64,000 nucleotides of DNA from Thermoactinomyces daqus (lineage in GTDB: Bacteria > Bacillota > Bacilli > Thermoactinomycetales > Thermoactinomycetaceae). Location of the stretch: contig NZ_JPST01000021.1 in assembly GCF_000763315.1 (NCBI RefSeq), positions 124,001 through 188,000 of the forward strand. Direction: 5' to 3'. The position numbers and the translations under genes are program-made. The notes under the pieces are model-generated. The model had not been told where the DNA came from. It saw only the letters and a list, made by a program, of their open reading frames with translations, and did no database searches. Below are positions 41,020-49,972 of this stretch, one piece after another (position 1 is the stretch's first letter; the number at the start of each line of letters is the position of its first letter).

Positions 41020-41466
41020 ATGGATGACACCCGTTTGGGGAAATTATATCAGCAAATGGCGGAAACGGTAATCGAAATGATCCCGGAGGAATGGGAAAAG
41101 GTTTATTTGTACGGGGAAGTCGCAGATGGATTCAGCAAATCGTTTTTCTTCTACTATCCGAGTGAACGCAGGGAACCGGTTTATAGTCTGGATATCCCGG
41201 AGCTTTTTCACGTGTCTGAAGAGAAATTTGCCGAATTAAAACATCAGTTGCTTGATGAATTGGAAGAACTGTGGACTGAATATCAGTCACAAGGACATGA
41301 ACCATGGACCAATCTGACCTTCATCCTTGATAACTCCGGAAAATTCAAGATTGATTTTGACTATACCGATCTTTCGGGAGCAAATCCGCATCAACAGCAA
41401 ATTATTTGGGAGTATCAGTATTTAAGACTGGTTCCCGAGGATGAGGACGACAGGGCTTTTTTGTAA
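41020..41466 (+). CDS. YezG family (DUF600) immunity protein
   Basis: A 148-residue protein with the clear YezG/DUF600 pattern: LYQQMAETVIEMIPEEWEKV, YLYGEVADG, FFYYPSERREPVYSLDIPE, ELWTEYQSQGHEPWTNLTFI and NSGKFKIDFDYTDLS. YezG in B. subtilis protects from the LXG toxin YeeF. Here no complete cognate toxin is adjacent, only the relic at 40838-40912, so this is probably an orphan immunity gene. GGGAGG eight bases upstream sets the ATG at 41020. A terminator follows. Confidence 0.88.
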   Translation: MDDTRLGKLYQQMAETVIEMIPEEWEKVYLYGEVADGFSKSFFFYYPSERREPVYSLDIPELFHVSEEKFAELKHQLLDELEELWTEYQSQGHEPWTNLTFILDNSGKFKIDFDYTDLSGANPHQQQIIWEYQYLRLVPEDEDDRAFL

Positions 41467-41526
41467 GCATATTTGAAAAAGACCGGTCAATCCTGAATCC
41501 TTCTATTCTTGTTCAGTTTTTCCACT

Positions 41527-41566
41527 CCACAATGCCGCATGTGTTTCATCGGCATTGTGGTTTTTA
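41527..41566 (+). terminator. Terminator closing the toxin island
   Basis: CCACAATGCCG (41527-41537) pairs perfectly with CGGCATTGTGG (41550-41560), followed by T5. Confidence 0.85.
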
Positions 41567-41667
41567 GTAATCATATCTGCAATTGCAGCCATTTTTTGCA
41601 TGAAACAGAAGTTTCCTGCGTACATGTTTAAAAAGAGCTTGTCACAAGGGAGGAGGAAAGGGTGGTT

Positions 41668-41952
41668 ATGAAGCACGGCGTGCTTGTGGTGAGCGGGATT
41701 CTGCTGCTTTTGTTCGGCATTTCCCAATTGACCATGGGGTCCGGATCGCCGCTGGCGGATGCATTTGCGTTGACATGGGTTATTTTAATGCTTTTCTATA
41801 TCATGGCCAATGCCCGGCAGATGCGCAGGATGCAAGAACAAAGAAGGAAGAGGATGGAAGCGGAGAGACGGTTGGAATGGCTGGCTGCGGAGCGGAAGTG
41901 GAAAAAGGAGCAGATGAAAATGAGGCGGGTCAAATCTGTTTCTTTACAATAA
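41668..41952 (+). CDS. Small membrane protein with basic helical tail
   Basis: A 94-residue protein with two hydrophobic helices (VLVVSGILLLLFGISQLTMG and AFALTWVILMLFYIMANA) and a highly charged helical tail (RRMQEQRRKRMEAERRLEWL). By the positive-inside rule the tail is cytosolic. No family is recognised. The start may be ATG 41668 or GTG 41662; AGGAGGAAAGG lies upstream of both. It sits just before ytoI, on the same strand. Confidence 0.65.
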   Translation: MKHGVLVVSGILLLLFGISQLTMGSGSPLADAFALTWVILMLFYIMANARQMRRMQEQRRKRMEAERRLEWLAAERKWKKEQMKMRRVKSVSLQ

Positions 41953-42027
41953 AAACATCTGTTTTAAAAAGAATTATCGGGAGTGACCAACGGGTCAGCT
42001 CCTTTTCTTTTTCCTGTCCCTCCGTTT

Positions 42028-42047
42028 GTTATATAATATGGTATAAC
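42028..42047 (+). promoter_or_regulatory. Inverted repeat over the ytoI -10 box
   Basis: GTTATATAATATGGTATAAC: the arms GTTATA/TATAAC are perfect and enclose the TATAAT. As YtoI has a helix-turn-helix, it may bind here and regulate its own gene. Confidence 0.4.
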
Positions 42048-42081
42048 AGACCAACGAAGGCGGAGGAAAGAAGGGGAGAAT

Positions 42082-43392
42082 GTGACGACCAAGCATGAGC
42101 AGATTTTGCAATACATTGCCAATTTGGAAGTCGGGGAAAAAATCTCGGTGCGAAGCATCGCCAAGGATTTGGGCGTAAGCGACGGAACTGCTTACAGAGC
42201 GATCAAGGATGCCGAGGCGCAGGGATTGGTCAATACAATCGAACGGGTCGGGACGGTGCGAATTGAAAAAAAGCAGCGCTCCGACATTGAACGACTCACG
42301 TTTGCAGAAGTGGTGAACATCGTTGACGGCACGGTTGTGGGAGGGAGAGCCGGACTCCACAAAACACTGAACCGCTTTGTCATCGGGGCGATGAAGCTGG
42401 AAGCAATGATGCGGTATGTGGAATCGGGCAATCTGTTAATCGTGGGAAACCGGGATAACGTTCATCGCATTTCCCTGGAACGCGGAGCAGCCGTTCTCAT
42501 CACCGGCGGTTTTGATGCCACGGATGAAGTGAAAGCATTGGCCGATAAACTGGAACTTCCGGTCATATCCAGCAGTTATGACACGTTTACGGTGGCTGCG
42601 ATGATTAATCGGGCCATTTACGACCGGCTGATCAAAAAGGAGATCCTGGTGGTCGAGGATGTTATGAGCAAAGAGCCGTCTCCGGTTTACCTGACGGTGC
42701 ATGACAATGTTGAACGGTTTCATCAGTTGGTGCGGGAAACCGGTCACAGCCGTTACCCCGTGGTCGATGAATCGATGCGTGTGGTCGGTATGGTCACGGC
42801 CAAAGATGTGATGGGTTTTGTTTCAGATGATAAAGTGGAAAAAGTGATGACCCGGAACCCGATTGTGGCCAATCCAAAGACATCGCTCGCTTCGGCCGCA
42901 CATGAAATGGTGTGGGAAGGGATCGAACTGTTGCCGGTGGTGAATGATCAGCGTCGTCTCTTGGGTGTGATCAGCCGCCAGGATGTGATCAAATCGCTCC
43001 AATATATGCAAAAACAGCCGCAGGTGGGTGAAACATTTCAGGAACTCAGCTTTCGTTCGTTTGAGGAACTGATGAAAAACGGCCAGCCGGTGTATCGGGG
43101 GAAAATCACCCCGCAGATGACCGATTCGCTGGGAACCTTGAGCTCGGGGGTTTGCACTGCCCTCATTACGGAAACGGCGCTTCGGACCCTGCGCAAACAG
43201 AGGCGGGGGGACTTGTCTGTTCACAATCTCACCTTGTATTTTCTCAAACCAGTGCAGATCGACAGCATAGTTGAACTGGTGCCGCGCATCCTCGATTTGG
43301 GGAGAAAACAGGCCAAACTCGATGTGGAAATGGTTTTGGATCACCAGATCGTCGCCAAAGCGCTGATTACGGCCCATACGATTGAAAGATAA
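42082..43392 (+). CDS. ytoI: DNA-binding CBS/DRTGG/hotdog protein YtoI
   Basis: A 436-residue multidomain protein. Residues 1-65 are a winged helix (KISVRSIAKDLGVSDGTAYR); residues ~75-190 the DRTGG domain (AAVLITGGFDATDEVKALAD); residues ~195-310 a CBS pair (DVMSKEPSPVYLTVHDNVER and LLPVVNDQRRLLGVISRQDV); residues ~325-436 a hotdog thioesterase-like domain (TDSLGTLSSGVCTALITETA). CBS domains usually sense adenine nucleotides, so the protein may link nucleotide or acyl-CoA state to transcription. The GTG start follows GGGGAGAA. The order of domains is that of B. subtilis YtoI. Confidence 0.93.
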   Translation: MTTKHEQILQYIANLEVGEKISVRSIAKDLGVSDGTAYRAIKDAEAQGLVNTIERVGTVRIEKKQRSDIERLTFAEVVNIVDGTVVGGRAGLHKTLNRFVIGAMKLEAMMRYVESGNLLIVGNRDNVHRISLERGAAVLITGGFDATDEVKALADKLELPVISSSYDTFTVAAMINRAIYDRLIKKEILVVEDVMSKEPSPVYLTVHDNVERFHQLVRETGHSRYPVVDESMRVVGMVTAKDVMGFVSDDKVEKVMTRNPIVANPKTSLASAAHEMVWEGIELLPVVNDQRRLLGVISRQDVIKSLQYMQKQPQVGETFQELSFRSFEELMKNGQPVYRGKITPQMTDSLGTLSSGVCTALITETALRTLRKQRRGDLSVHNLTLYFLKPVQIDSIVELVPRILDLGRKQAKLDVEMVLDHQIVAKALITAHTIER

Positions 43393-43395
43393 AAT

Positions 43396-43436
43396 AAGCC
43401 GGCTTCTCAGGCTGCTTGAGAGCGGCTTTTCTTTTT
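43396..43436 (+). terminator. Terminator of ytoI
   Basis: AAGCCG/CGGCTT and TCTCA/TGAGA form one bulged stem around GGCTGCT, followed by a T-rich tract. Confidence 0.75.
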
Positions 43437-43444
43437 GCGCTTTT

Positions 43445-43756
43445 TCATTGAGCGGCTTCGGATTGCTTGTTGATCATTTCGGTATAGTAGCGGCGGTATT
43501 TGATTCCGTAGTAGAGGTTGATCAGGCCTGCTGCGATGACAAGAAAAAGCAGGAAATAACGTAGGAAGGAAGAGCCGGGCAATGTTAATTGCAACGCGGC
43601 GATGGAGATGAACATGACACCCATGTTGATATTCATGCGTGCTTGGTACAGGCGCTTGATCATTCCTTCATTGCGCCGTTGCAGGATGCTGTTGAAAAAA
43701 GTGCCGAAAATCGTGATGAGGATCAGGCAAATGAGCAAAATTCCGACTACTTGCAT
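43445..43756 (-). CDS. ytpI: YtpI family membrane protein
   Basis: A 103-residue membrane protein of the YtpI family, with three hydrophobic helices (VVGILLICLILITIFGTFF, GVMFISIAALQLTL, YFLLFLVIAAGLINLYYGIK) and the conserved NEGMIKRLYQARMNINMGVM loop. The start at 43756 is supported by GGGAGG; the frame continues to 43804. It converges on ytoI, as in B. subtilis. Function unknown. Confidence 0.88.
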   Translation of the reverse strand: MQVVGILLICLILITIFGTFFNSILQRRNEGMIKRLYQARMNINMGVMFISIAALQLTLPGSSFLRYFLLFLVIAAGLINLYYGIKYRRYYTEMINKQSEAAQ

Positions 43757-43841
43757 GAGGATAACCTCCCAAAAAAGCGTATGGAAAAACAGTTTGGGGA
43801 GCATGGCAACTGCTCATGCGCCCCATAAGCAGTGACCGGTG

Positions 43842-44030
43842 TTACTCTTCTCGCTCAAGCGGGGTAAACCAGCATCCATGAGGGGTTTGATCGACAACGA
43901 CACGGAGGTTTTGTTTTTCGATTTCTTTTTTGAGGAAATGTGCAACGGTTTCGGTTTCAACAAATGCAGTGTAGCCTTTTTTCAGCTTTTCCGCTTTGGC
44001 TCTGGCGAGCGCTTTTGGACTTATGATCAT
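43842..44030 (-). CDS. Small conserved-looking protein of 62 residues
   Basis: A 62-residue alpha/beta protein, MIISPKALARAKAEKLKKGY then TAFVETETVAHFLKKEIEKQ and a C-terminal VVVDQTPHGCWFTPLEREE. A strong AAAGGGGGG precedes the ATG. It has no recognised family. It lies between ytpI and ytrI, where B. subtilis carries nrnA, so the exonuclease gene is absent at this place. The single Cys in PHGCWF and the compact size might fit a small regulator; this is open. Confidence 0.65.
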   Translation of the reverse strand: MIISPKALARAKAEKLKKGYTAFVETETVAHFLKKEIEKQNLRVVVDQTPHGCWFTPLEREE

Positions 44031-44120
44031 GGTGGTCCCCCCTTTCCTGTCATTTAATATTACCGCAAAAAAAAGATTTTGAACAGGCCGGACGACTGAA
44101 GGGGGAAGACACGCATGGCA

Positions 44121-44672
44121 TCAACCGTCCGTTTCCGGGATCTCTTCTCCGGAAAGATCCGAAGCAGTAATCCATATCTTCAACGTAGAGCGGTAAAAAG
44201 AGATATATTTCAAGTGAATTTCCACTTTGCTTTTCTGGGCGCCATCGATCACGATCGGCTGTTTGTCCAGAATCAGCTCGATGATGTCCGGATTGTTGCT
44301 GATCCATTGCATTGATTTATTGAGAAACGGAGAAAGTTTTTCCTCCACCTGTGTCTTGACGGCATCGGTGATATAGGGCTGATCGCTGTTGACTTCGACG
44401 ATGATTTTTTCAATGCGGTCTTCTTTTTCCTCCCTTTTTTCGCCTTTTCGTGTCAGATTCTCGATCTCTTCCTGCAGCTTCAGGATTTCTTTGTATTTTT
44501 GATTGTTGGCATAGTAGATGGCATTGCGTTCGGATAACAGACTGTCGATTTTCTGTCCGTAGAGGAAAAGAAAAATACTTCCGCCAAAGATGATACCGAT
44601 GAAAAACATCACCCATGAACGTTTGTTTTTGACAATTCCGCGATAGATTTCGCGTGCCATTGTCTCACTCAC
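44121..44672 (-). CDS. ytrI: Sporulation membrane protein YtrI
   Basis: A 183-residue membrane protein with one N-terminal transmembrane helix (WVMFFIGIIFGGSIFLFLYG), a coiled-coil part (QKYKEILKLQEEIENLTRKG) and a C-terminal beta-rich extracytoplasmic domain (SKVEIHLKYISFYRSTLKIW). In B. subtilis ytrI is transcribed in the mother cell and is needed for normal sporulation. The start is GTG 44672, or ATG 44660 four codons later. It follows ytrH within three bases. Confidence 0.85.
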   Translation of the reverse strand: MSETMAREIYRGIVKNKRSWVMFFIGIIFGGSIFLFLYGQKIDSLLSERNAIYYANNQKYKEILKLQEEIENLTRKGEKREEKEDRIEKIIVEVNSDQPYITDAVKTQVEEKLSPFLNKSMQWISNNPDIIELILDKQPIVIDGAQKSKVEIHLKYISFYRSTLKIWITASDLSGEEIPETDG

Positions 44673-44675
44673 CCA

Positions 44676-44999
44676 TCAGCCCTGAATCAGCCAACGCACC
44701 AGGAGCGTGCCGGCATGTGCGCCCAAAAAAGCACTGATGATGAAGATTAATTGTTGAAAAGCGAGGTTGAGCTGACCGCCCATAATCGTGATCTCAAAGT
44801 TTTTGATCGTATCAAACGTTCCGCCGATTGCCGCCACCATCGCCCAGATTTTCAGCTGTTCAGCCAGGCGGACCATTCGAAACATCGGATATTCGTCGGT
44901 GATAAAGGCGCCGATCCCCCCAAGGATCACGCCGCCGAGCACGACTCCGAGGGCAATCAGGAAATCGAGTATCGTGGTGGCCCAAAATTCCTGTTCCAT
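44676..44999 (-). CDS. ytrH: Sporulation membrane protein YtrH
   Basis: A 107-residue membrane protein of the YtrH family, with three predicted helices (LDFLIALGVVLGGVILGGIG, KIWAMVAAIGGTFDTIKNF, LIFIISAFLGAHAGTLLVRW). The phrase AAIGGTFDTIKNFEITIMGG is typical. It is first of the ytrH-ytrI operon, divergent from dnaE. The ATG at 44999 is preferred, with AAGGACGGG upstream; TTG 45005 is possible. Likely sigma-E controlled, as in B. subtilis. Confidence 0.92.
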   Translation of the reverse strand: MEQEFWATTILDFLIALGVVLGGVILGGIGAFITDEYPMFRMVRLAEQLKIWAMVAAIGGTFDTIKNFEITIMGGQLNLAFQQLIFIISAFLGAHAGTLLVRWLIQG

Positions 45000-45148
45000 A
45001 AGCAACCCGTCCTTCTCTGGATTCTTTTAAAATCGTATGAGGAGAGTTGGAGATTGATGACTCTGACCGGGTTCAATATGGGAGGAATAAAACATACGTT
45101 CGCAGATGGAGATCCATTATAATAGAAGGAAGATGGGAGGTCGGGGCA

Positions 45149-48100
45149 ATGGATCCATTTGTGCATTTGCACGTTCATACGGAATACAGCTTGCTGGACG
45201 GTGCCGGACGGATCGAGGAACTGGTCGGCGAAGCGAAAAAATTGGGAATGAGCGCACTGGCGATTACGGATCATGGTGCGATGTACGGAGTGGTTCCTTT
45301 CTATCAAGCGTGTCTCAACCAAGGAATCAAGCCGATTATCGGTTGTGAGATGTACATGGCATCCGGAGACTATCGCGATCGTCCTTCGCCGCGGGAACAA
45401 AAAATCTGTCACCAGCTGTTGCTGGCGGAAACGACGGAGGGTTACCGCAATCTTTTACGTTTGACCACGGAGGCTCATCTGCATGGATTTCATTATAAAC
45501 CGCGAATCGATAAAAAATTGTTGCGCCGGTTTTCCGAGGGACTGATTGCCACCAGTTCCTGCCTGAGCGGGGAAATTCCCCGGGCGATTTTGGAGGGAGA
45601 CCTGACAAAAGCACGTCTTCTGATCGAGGAGTATGTGGATATTTTTGGCCGGGACCGCTTTTTCTTTGAACTTCAAGATCACGGACTGCCGGAACAGCAG
45701 AAAGTAAACCGGCAATTGATCGCCTGGTCAAGGGAAATGGGGATTCCGCTCGTTGCCACCAATGATGTCCATTATGTCCGCCGGGAAGATCATGCCATGC
45801 ACGATTGTTTGCTCTGCATCGGCACCGGACGGAAATTGGCCGATGAATCCCGGTTGCGGTTTCCCAGTGATTCCTTTTATTTGAAATCAGGAGAAGAAAT
45901 GAAACGCTTTTTCTCTCATGTACCGGAAGCGCTGGAAAACACGGCCCGGATCGCCGAACGCTGTCAGGTGGAAATTCCACTGGGAATGCGCCTGGTGCCG
46001 CGTTTTCCAGTACCCGGGGACATGACGGCAAAAGACTATTTGCGGATGCTTTGTCTCGACGGATTGCGTGAGCGGTATGGGGAGGTTACGGAGGAAGCGA
46101 AAGCGAGACTGGATTATGAGCTGGAGATCATCGACCGGATGGGATTTAATGACTACTTTCTGGTCGTGTGGGATTTCGTCCGGTTTGCGCATGAAGCGGG
46201 AATAGCTGTCGGGCCGGGGCGCGGTTCGGCGGCGGGCAGCCTGGTAGCCTATGTGCTGAGAATTACAGATATCGATCCGATCCGGTATCAGTTGCTGTTT
46301 GAGCGTTTTCTCAATCCGGAGCGGGTGACGATGCCGGATATTGACCTCGACTTTAATTATGAACGCCGCGATGAGGTCATTCGCTATGTTGTCGACAAAT
46401 ACGGAGCTGACCGGGTGGCGCAGATCATCACCTTTGGAACGATGGCACCGAGGGCAGCAGTACGCGATGCGGGACGGGTGATGGGGTTGCCGTACAAGGC
46501 GGTCGATCAGGCTGCCAAGCTGATCCCCGCCCAACCGGGCATGACGCTGAAGCGCGCGTTTGCCATGGAGCCGGAGTTAAAGCGAATGGTACAGCAGTCC
46601 GAAATACGCGAGCTTTTTTCTGTCGTGCGCAAAATTGAAGGAATGCCCCGGCATGTCTCCACTCATGCCGCGGGAGTGGTGATTTCCAATGAGCCGTTAA
46701 CCAACCATGTTCCCTTGCAGGAAGGAACGGACGGCATCCCGCTGACCCAGTATCCGATGGAAGTCCTCGAAGGGATCGGGCTGTTGAAAGTGGATTTTCT
46801 GGGGCTGCGCAATCTGACGGTCATTGAAAAAGCGTTGCAGCTGATTCGGACCGGTCGCGGGACAGAGGTGAATTTCGCGCAAACGGAATATGATGACCCG
46901 GCAACCTATGAATTGCTGGCCAGCGGGGAGACCACCGGTGTTTTCCAATTGGAATCGGCCGGCATGCGCAAAGTGCTCCGGGAACTGAAACCGTCCAACT
47001 TTGAAGACCTGATCGCTGTTTTGGCACTGTACCGGCCGGGTCCGATGGAGCAGATTCCGCGCTTTATCCGTGCCAAACAAGGACTGGAAAAAGTGGATTA
47101 CCCTCACCCGGATCTGGAAGCGATTCTCAAAAATACGTACGGGATTATTGTGTATCAGGAGCAAATTATGCAAATTGCCGCCAAGATGGCCGGATTTTCC
47201 CTGGGGCAGGCCGATCTTTTGCGCCGGGCTGTCTCCAAGAAAAAGAAAGATCTCCTGGCCGCGCAGCGAAAGGCATTTGTCGAAGGCTGTATCAATCGGG
47301 GATACAGCGAAGAAGTCGGTCATCGCGTTTATGACCTGATCGTCCGCTTTGCCGATTACGGGTTTAACCGCAGCCACTCCGCCGCCTATGGCGTATTGGC
47401 TTATCAGACGGCTTATTTAAAAAGGCACTATCCGCTCGAATTTATGGCGGCGCTGTTGGCGACAGTCGTCGGGAATCAGAGCAAGCTGGCAGAATACATC
47501 GATGAGACCCGGAGAATGGGCATTCCCGTTTTGCCGCCGGACATACAGAAAAGCGGCGTTTCGTTTACCGTGGAAAACGGGGCGATTCGCTTCGGACTGG
47601 CGGCCGTCAAAAACGTGGGGACGCTGGCGATCGAGAATATCTTGAAGGAACGGGAAGAAAAGCCATTTGCCGATTTGCTCGATCTTTGCCGCCGGGTCGA
47701 TTTGCGCTTATGCAACCGACGGGTGATGGATGCGCTGATCCGTTGCGGTGCGCTCGATTGCCTGCCTGGTGACCGCGCGCACAAACTGGCGGCACTGGAT
47801 GATGTGATCGAAATAGCCAGCCGTGACGGAAAGAGGCAGGGCAAGGATCAGATCAGCTTGTTTCAGGATGGGAATCAGATTACCTTCGAGCAATTGCTGT
47901 CGGAGGTTCAGTCCGTTTCTCCCTACACGGAAAAAGAAAAGCTGGAGGCGGAACGCGAACTGCTCGGAATCTATCTGTCAGGCCATCCGCTTGACCGCTG
48001 GCAACCGATGATTGAACGGACGATCACCCATCGTTTAAATGAATTGCCGGAATGCCGGGATCGCCAATCAGTGACAGTGGCCGGATGGATTACACATCTG

Positions 48101-48571
48101 AAGCTGGTCCAGACCAAACGGAAAGAGATGATGGCTTTCCTCACAGTGGAAGATCGCAGCGGCAGGGCGGAGATCGTTATTTTTCCGCAGCGGTTTGCCG
48201 AATGGCGCTCCTGGCTGAAGGAAGATCAGCCGGTTTTGGTGTGGGGAAGCGTTGACCGCCAGGATGAGTCTGTCAAAGTGATCGCCGCTAAAATCGCAGA
48301 TTTGTCTGACGGTCGCCTGCCGAAGCAGCAGGTCGTTTATCTCAGGATTTCTCAAGAAAGGGAAGATCCGCAGTCACTTCATCAGTTGAAAAAGATCCTT
48401 GGCCAGTATCGCGGGACAATGCCTGTCTATTTGTATTATGAGCGGAGCAAAAAGGTTTTGTCATTGCCACCGGATCGCTATGGCCTTTCGGTGAACAAGG
48501 GGAGCCTGGCCAAGTTGGAACAGCTTTTGGGAGAAGGAAGCGTCCGCATCGCGAAAAGGGATGAAAGTTAA
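45149..48571 (+). CDS. dnaE: DNA polymerase III alpha subunit DnaE
   Basis: A 1140-residue family C replicative polymerase of the DnaE1 type. The N-terminal PHP domain starts HLHVHTEYSLLDGAGRIEEL; the catalytic aspartates are in MPDIDLDFNYERRDE near residue 398 and the palm segment VAVGPGRGSAAGSLVAYVL precedes them; the thumb/finger motifs include HAAGVVISNEPL and ALYRPGPMEQIPRF. A C-terminal OB domain reads VTVAGWITHLKLVQTKRKEM. No exonuclease domain is present, so it differs from PolC. GGGAGGT is before the ATG at 45149. Confidence 0.97.
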   Translation: MDPFVHLHVHTEYSLLDGAGRIEELVGEAKKLGMSALAITDHGAMYGVVPFYQACLNQGIKPIIGCEMYMASGDYRDRPSPREQKICHQLLLAETTEGYRNLLRLTTEAHLHGFHYKPRIDKKLLRRFSEGLIATSSCLSGEIPRAILEGDLTKARLLIEEYVDIFGRDRFFFELQDHGLPEQQKVNRQLIAWSREMGIPLVATNDVHYVRREDHAMHDCLLCIGTGRKLADESRLRFPSDSFYLKSGEEMKRFFSHVPEALENTARIAERCQVEIPLGMRLVPRFPVPGDMTAKDYLRMLCLDGLRERYGEVTEEAKARLDYELEIIDRMGFNDYFLVVWDFVRFAHEAGIAVGPGRGSAAGSLVAYVLRITDIDPIRYQLLFERFLNPERVTMPDIDLDFNYERRDEVIRYVVDKYGADRVAQIITFGTMAPRAAVRDAGRVMGLPYKAVDQAAKLIPAQPGMTLKRAFAMEPELKRMVQQSEIRELFSVVRKIEGMPRHVSTHAAGVVISNEPLTNHVPLQEGTDGIPLTQYPMEVLEGIGLLKVDFLGLRNLTVIEKALQLIRTGRGTEVNFAQTEYDDPATYELLASGETTGVFQLESAGMRKVLRELKPSNFEDLIAVLALYRPGPMEQIPRFIRAKQGLEKVDYPHPDLEAILKNTYGIIVYQEQIMQIAAKMAGFSLGQADLLRRAVSKKKKDLLAAQRKAFVEGCINRGYSEEVGHRVYDLIVRFADYGFNRSHSAAYGVLAYQTAYLKRHYPLEFMAALLATVVGNQSKLAEYIDETRRMGIPVLPPDIQKSGVSFTVENGAIRFGLAAVKNVGTLAIENILKEREEKPFADLLDLCRRVDLRLCNRRVMDALIRCGALDCLPGDRAHKLAALDDVIEIASRDGKRQGKDQISLFQDGNQITFEQLLSEVQSVSPYTEKEKLEAERELLGIYLSGHPLDRWQPMIERTITHRLNELPECRDRQSVTVAGWITHLKLVQTKRKEMMAFLTVEDRSGRAEIVIFPQRFAEWRSWLKEDQPVLVWGSVDRQDESVKVIAAKIADLSDGRLPKQQVVYLRISQEREDPQSLHQLKKILGQYRGTMPVYLYYERSKKVLSLPPDRYGLSVNKGSLAKLEQLLGEGSVRIAKRDES

Positions 48572-48588
48572 GCGAGCGATGAAGGGAA

Positions 48589-48643
48589 GTGGTGCCCCGC
48601 GGAGCGACGGTTGGAAATGCAGGAGGGATCCGGGAGGCACCAC
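48589..48643 (+). repeat. Possible diverged copy D of the structured repeat
   Basis: GTGGTGCC (48589-48596) pairs with GGCACCAC (48636-48643) at a spacing close to that of the inner stem in copies A-C, and GAGCGAC and GCACCANGACCTGA words are shared with copy C. No clear outer stem is seen. Confidence 0.4.
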
Positions 48644-48804
48644 GACCTGATTCTGCGAAAAAACGGTCGGAGGATAAAAAAGGTCATCAGACAGCCGGTC
48701 AGGGAAGGAATTGTCCGGGCAAGTTCCAAATCCGGCCTGCATATATTGGTTTAAACCGGCTCTTCAAGGAGACAAAGGGCCTTTTTCTGAGAAGGTGAGA
48801 AACT

Positions 48805-49355
48805 GTGTTTTATGAACACTCAGACACTCAGTTGTATTGCTGGAAAAACGCGGAGTGACGACGGAAGATATCGCACGGATCGTCTACGATTTGCAGCGGC
48901 CATACAATAAGAACATGACATTGGACGAATGCGTGGATAATGTTGATGCCGTTTTGCACAAAAGAGAAGTTCAGCATGCGATTATCACCGGGGTTTCCCT
49001 TGATATGCTGGCAGAGCAAAAGCAGCTGCCCGAACCGTTTCAAACGATTATGGAAGCGGACGAACCTCTTTACGGAATCGATGAAATTCTGGCTTTAAGC
49101 ATTACCAATGTTTATGGAACAATCGGCTTGACCAGTTTCGGATACCTTGATAAAAATAAGGTCGGCATTATGAAAAAGCTGAATAATCACGGGGAGCAGA
49201 TTCATGTCTTTCTCGATGATCTGGTTGCAGGGATCGCCGCTGCTGCCGCAGCCCGGATTGCGCACCAGAATCCGAATATCAAAAGGTACGATGCCAGTTT
49301 GCTGCTGAAGAAAAAAGATGCGGAGAACAGCAGAGATCAAAGGCGGGAAGATTGA
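48805..49355 (+). pseudogene. Phosphatidylglycerophosphatase A-like gene with N-terminal frameshift
   Basis: The main frame from 48837 reads LLEKRGVTTEDIARIVYDLQ, DECVDNVDAVLHKREVQHAI, LYGIDEILALSITNVYGTIG and HVFLDDLVAGIAAAAAARIA, the PgpA family (YutG-like), which dephosphorylates phosphatidylglycerol phosphate. This frame has only a TTG start without a ribosome site. A proper start, GTG 48805 with AAGGTGAG upstream, opens MFYEHSDTQLY in another frame that stops after 17 residues. Adding one base near 48837 (TAT-TTG-CTG) joins the two. Either a real single-base loss or a sequence error; the catalytic part is intact. Confidence 0.75.
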
Positions 49356-49504
49356 GATCAACTCAATTGAAAACGACTTGTTTTTAAACCAGGTGCAAGA
49401 AGATGTCTGTTTTTTTCGTGATCCTTACTTGTTTATAATAAAGAGGATTGATTAATTTTGTATCATTCCTTATTATCTGAAAATAGAAAGAGGAGGATTG
49501 CATC

Positions 49505-49972
49505 ATGAATGGAGCATGGTCATCGCTGATGCGAAAAGAAGGAAAGCGGGAACTGGTTGATCCGCTTGGAGGTTGCCGGTATCTGGTGCGGTTTGCGAAG
49601 GAAAAGAGCGATCTTATCATCTCAGGCGGGGAAGAGGAGATGGAAGAGCGTATTGAAGAGGAAGCAAAAATGAAACAGGTGCTGGAAGAAGTATATGAAC
49701 GCTTTCGCACCCGGCTCTCTTCTTATCTGGAGCATGTGCGCAAGGAAGGAGGGGTTTGGCGTTTTTTTGATGTTGCCTATGGAGTGCAGATCTCCGTAAA
49801 ATGGGCCGACGGCGCGTGGGAAATCTGGATGGATCAAGATCTGGGTTTTCGTACCCGGGACGAGGAAGAGGCAGCGGCCTATGTTCGCGGACTTATATTC
49901 GAATTTGACTCCTGGCTGGAAAAGGAATTGATGAAATTCCATGATGCCATGGTCGCCATGATGAAAAAATAA
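49505..49972 (+). CDS. Unknown cytosolic protein of 155 residues
   Basis: A 155-residue protein that I do not recognise. It starts MNGAWSSLMRKEGKRELVDP, has a Glu-rich helix (EEEMEERIEEEAKMKQVLEE), then a beta-like part with YGVQISVKWADGAWEIWMDQ and a C-terminal amphipathic helix ending MKK. No signal or membrane segment. AGAGGAGG before the ATG supports a real gene. It stands alone between the pgpA-like gene and a lipoprotein gene on the same strand. Confidence 0.65.
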   Translation: MNGAWSSLMRKEGKRELVDPLGGCRYLVRFAKEKSDLIISGGEEEMEERIEEEAKMKQVLEEVYERFRTRLSSYLEHVRKEGGVWRFFDVAYGVQISVKWADGAWEIWMDQDLGFRTRDEEEAAAYVRGLIFEFDSWLEKELMKFHDAMVAMMKK

